Shown piece after piece: positions 62,420 through 64,000 of a DNA stretch of 64,000 nt. The notes below the pieces were generated by a model. It was not told the origin of the DNA and searched no databases. It worked only from the letters and a program-made list of their open reading frames with translations. Position 1 is the first letter of the stretch; the number at the start of each line of letters is the position of its first letter. The translations under genes were made by a program, and so were the position numbers. Source of the stretch: JBBECE01 sp040881985 (lineage in GTDB: Bacteria; Pseudomonadota; Alphaproteobacteria; Rhizobiales; Devosiaceae). Location: NCBI GenBank assembly GCA_040881985.1, contig JBBECE010000027.1:27746-91745 (forward strand), in the 5' to 3' direction.

Positions 62420-63844
62420 TCACTTCTCCCCGATCCAATTCCCATACGCCAGCGCCATCTCCCTGATCTCCCCCAGTGCCGCGTTGAACGGCGCCCAGTC
62501 GTCGCTCTCGGCGACCGGTGACCAGAGCGCCTCCATCTCCTCGATCAGCATGGTGCGGGGTTTGAGCCGGGCGAAATAGCGATGGGCGAGAAGGTTCCGC
62601 GCCACCGGCTTCCGGTCGGAAAGGCCAAGCCGCACCGGGGCGAAGCTGGCGCTCTCATAGAGCGCGGCGATGGGGCTCCTGGCGGCGCGCTTGTCGCTCA
62701 GTTGCCCGCCGCGCCAGTCGAACAGTACCTGCTCGTAGGGCGCCTTCGTGTCGGCGAGGAAATCGAACAACAGCGTCACCAGCGCCGAATCCTCCTCGAC
62801 GCCCTGCGGCTTCAGTCCAAGCCGGGCGAGCAGGGCCAACGGCACCTCGCGCCGGTAGGCCTCCGCGAAGGTGGCGAGCGCTTCGTTCAGCGCCTCGGCT
62901 TCGGCAAACGGCAACAGGCATTCGGCGAGCCGGGTCAGGTTCCAGGCCAGGGCCTCGGCCTGCCGCCCGAACGAGTAGAGCCCCGTCTCGTCGAAATAGG
63001 CGGCGGTGAAATTCGGATCGAAGGCGGGAAGAAACCGCCACGGGCCATAGTCGAAACTCTCGCCGGTGATGTTGATATTGTCGGAGTTGAGCACCCCGTG
63101 GACGAACCCGGCGGCGACCCATTGGGCGCCGACGCGGGCGACGTTCTGGCAGACCATCCTGAGGAAATTGGGCGCCGAAGCGGCATCGTCGGCGCCCGCC
63201 GCCGCCGGCAGGTAGGTGGCGATCGAATAGTTCAGCAGACGCCGCAAGTTTTCCGTGTCGCGGAAAAAGGCGAAGCGCTCGAAGGTGCCGATGCGGATAT
63301 GCGAATGGTTGAGCCTGACGAGGACCGAGGCGCGGGTGGGGGAGGGCTCGTCGCCGCGCGAGAGCGCCTCGCCGGTCTCGATCAGCGAGAAAGTCTTCGA
63401 GGTGTCGACGCCCATCGCCTCGAGCATTTCGGTCGCCAGCACCTCGCGGACGCCGCCCTTCAGCGTCAGCCGCCCGTCGGCGGTGCGCGAGAAGGGGGTC
63501 TTGCCCGACCCCTTGGTGCCGAGATCGAGGAGCCGCCCGTCCTCAAGATCGTGAAGCTGCGCGAAGAGAAAGCCGCGCCCGTCGCCGATCTCGGGATTGT
63601 AGGCGCGGAACTGATGGCCGTGATAACGCAGCGCCAAGGGCGTCTGAAAACTGCCCGGCAGCGGCTCGAACTTGCCGAAATGCGCGATCCACTGTTTGGC
63701 GGAGAGCTTGCCCAGCCCGACGCGCCCGGCCCAACGCCGGTTGCGGTAGCGCAGGATATGTTTCGGGAATTTTGCCGGCTCGACGAGATCATAGAAGGCG
63801 AGGCCGAGCTCGGAATGCTTGGTCGAGGGGCGGGGAGAGGCCAT
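62420..63844 (-). CDS. selO: SelO family protein AMPylase (YdiU)
   Basis: A 474-residue pseudokinase-fold protein: LRYHGHQFRAYNPEIGDGRG, LGTKGSGKTPFSRTADGRLT, LKGGVREVLATEMLEAMG and VHGVLNSDNINITGESFDYG are family hallmarks. SelO transfers AMP from ATP to Ser/Thr/Tyr of target proteins and takes part in oxidative-stress responses in other organisms. The C-terminus here (NWIGEK) lacks the terminal Cys or selenocysteine seen in some members. The ATG at 63844 gives the usual length. The gene stands alone beside a repeat cluster. Confidence 0.93.
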   Translation of the reverse strand: MASPRPSTKHSELGLAFYDLVEPAKFPKHILRYRNRRWAGRVGLGKLSAKQWIAHFGKFEPLPGSFQTPLALRYHGHQFRAYNPEIGDGRGFLFAQLHDLEDGRLLDLGTKGSGKTPFSRTADGRLTLKGGVREVLATEMLEAMGVDTSKTFSLIETGEALSRGDEPSPTRASVLVRLNHSHIRIGTFERFAFFRDTENLRRLLNYSIATYLPAAAGADDAASAPNFLRMVCQNVARVGAQWVAAGFVHGVLNSDNINITGESFDYGPWRFLPAFDPNFTAAYFDETGLYSFGRQAEALAWNLTRLAECLLPFAEAEALNEALATFAEAYRREVPLALLARLGLKPQGVEEDSALVTLLFDFLADTKAPYEQVLFDWRGGQLSDKRAARSPIAALYESASFAPVRLGLSDRKPVARNLLAHRYFARLKPRTMLIEEMEALWSPVAESDDWAPFNAALGEIREMALAYGNWIGEK

Positions 63845-63918
63845 GAGGCGACCCTAATGAAGCGCGCGGCGCGGCGCTACATGACCGCGTTGGCCGGGCC
63901 AAAAAAAAGGTTTCGCCT

Positions 63919-64000
63919 ATGCCTGTCAAAGTTTATTCCGCGTCGGGCGTGGACAAAGCCTACCGATCGGGCTCCGTCGTGCGAGCCGCAATGGCAACCG
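63919..64000 (+). CDS. Possible start of a gene cut by the window edge
   Basis: AAGG about eight bases before an ATG at 63919 opens a frame reading MPVKVYSASGVDKAYRSGSV that stays open to the last base. A second frame from ATG 63857 is also open. Too little is present to assign a family or to be sure the gene is real. Confidence 0.35.
   Translation, partial: MPVKVYSASGVDKAYRSGSVVRAAMAT

Overview
The window reads as a contiguous chromosomal segment of a GC-rich alphaproteobacterium. The best pointer is the left end: cytochrome c maturation genes (ccmF, ccmH), then degP, a FeuP/FeuQ-like two-component pair and glnE, an order typical of Hyphomicrobiales (Rhizobiales). PleC/PdhS-like sensor kinases, DUF2865 and DUF2059 proteins, CobS/CobT, a class II DAHP synthase and short alphaproteobacterial palindromic repeats agree with this. 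The species cannot be named from the sequence alone. I saw no rRNA, tRNA, CRISPR array, insertion sequence or prophage.

Layout. 1-7540 (+): ccmF end, ccmH, degP, feuP, feuQ, glnE. 7537-9330 (-): PAS histidine kinase. 9729-13519 (+): two translationally coupled ABC exporter half-transporters. 13554-14042 (-): small membrane methyltransferase-like protein. 14246-24488: a sugar-acid locus in three blocks: beta-mannosidase and D-lyxose/mannose isomerase (+); kdgK-eda-uxaA (-); and, divergent from the latter, uxaC, a UxuB-type reductase and an F420-reductase-like protein (+). 24485-31631: nagA, dusA, an aspartic protease, cobS, cobT, a second histidine kinase and an Lrp-type regulator. 31632-39810: moaA, L,D-transpeptidase, rpiA, DUF2059, gor, a VIT1/CCC1 transporter, DAHP synthase and a probable outer-membrane protein. 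39951-48149: nadE-gltX, DUF2865, two tandem cytochromes c-prime, cysS, a VOC protein and two tandem GFA proteins. 48171-54104: cimA, a LysM protein, and an ArsR regulator coupled to an Atm1-type exporter. 54160-59276 (-): a padR-MFP-RND efflux operon with an AT-rich operator. 59395-63844: cysQ, nadC, a small zinc-ribbon ORF, DUF4236, a repeat cluster and selO.

How the genes work together. The sugar locus encodes isomerisation of a hexuronate (UxaC), reduction (UxuB-like), dehydration (UxaA), phosphorylation of KDG (KdgK) and cleavage to pyruvate and glyceraldehyde-3-phosphate (Eda). It sits beside intracellular mannoside hydrolysis and mannose/lyxose isomerisation. The reductase and dehydratase belong to different textbook branches, and no importer or regulator lies in the cluster. 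Two efflux modules carry their own regulators (ArsR with the Atm1-type exporter; PadR with the RND pump).

The genome is compact. Many neighbours overlap by ATGA or GTGA. Of eleven convergent junctions, four overlap by exactly four bases (TTAG, CTAG or CTAA), so the two stop codons are read from the same bases. No clearly novel multi-gene system is evident. The most distinctive items are the mixed uronate route, the probable CTG start of the LysM gene, the shared-stop junctions, the PadR operator and the small zinc-ribbon ORF region near 61.3-61.8 kb.
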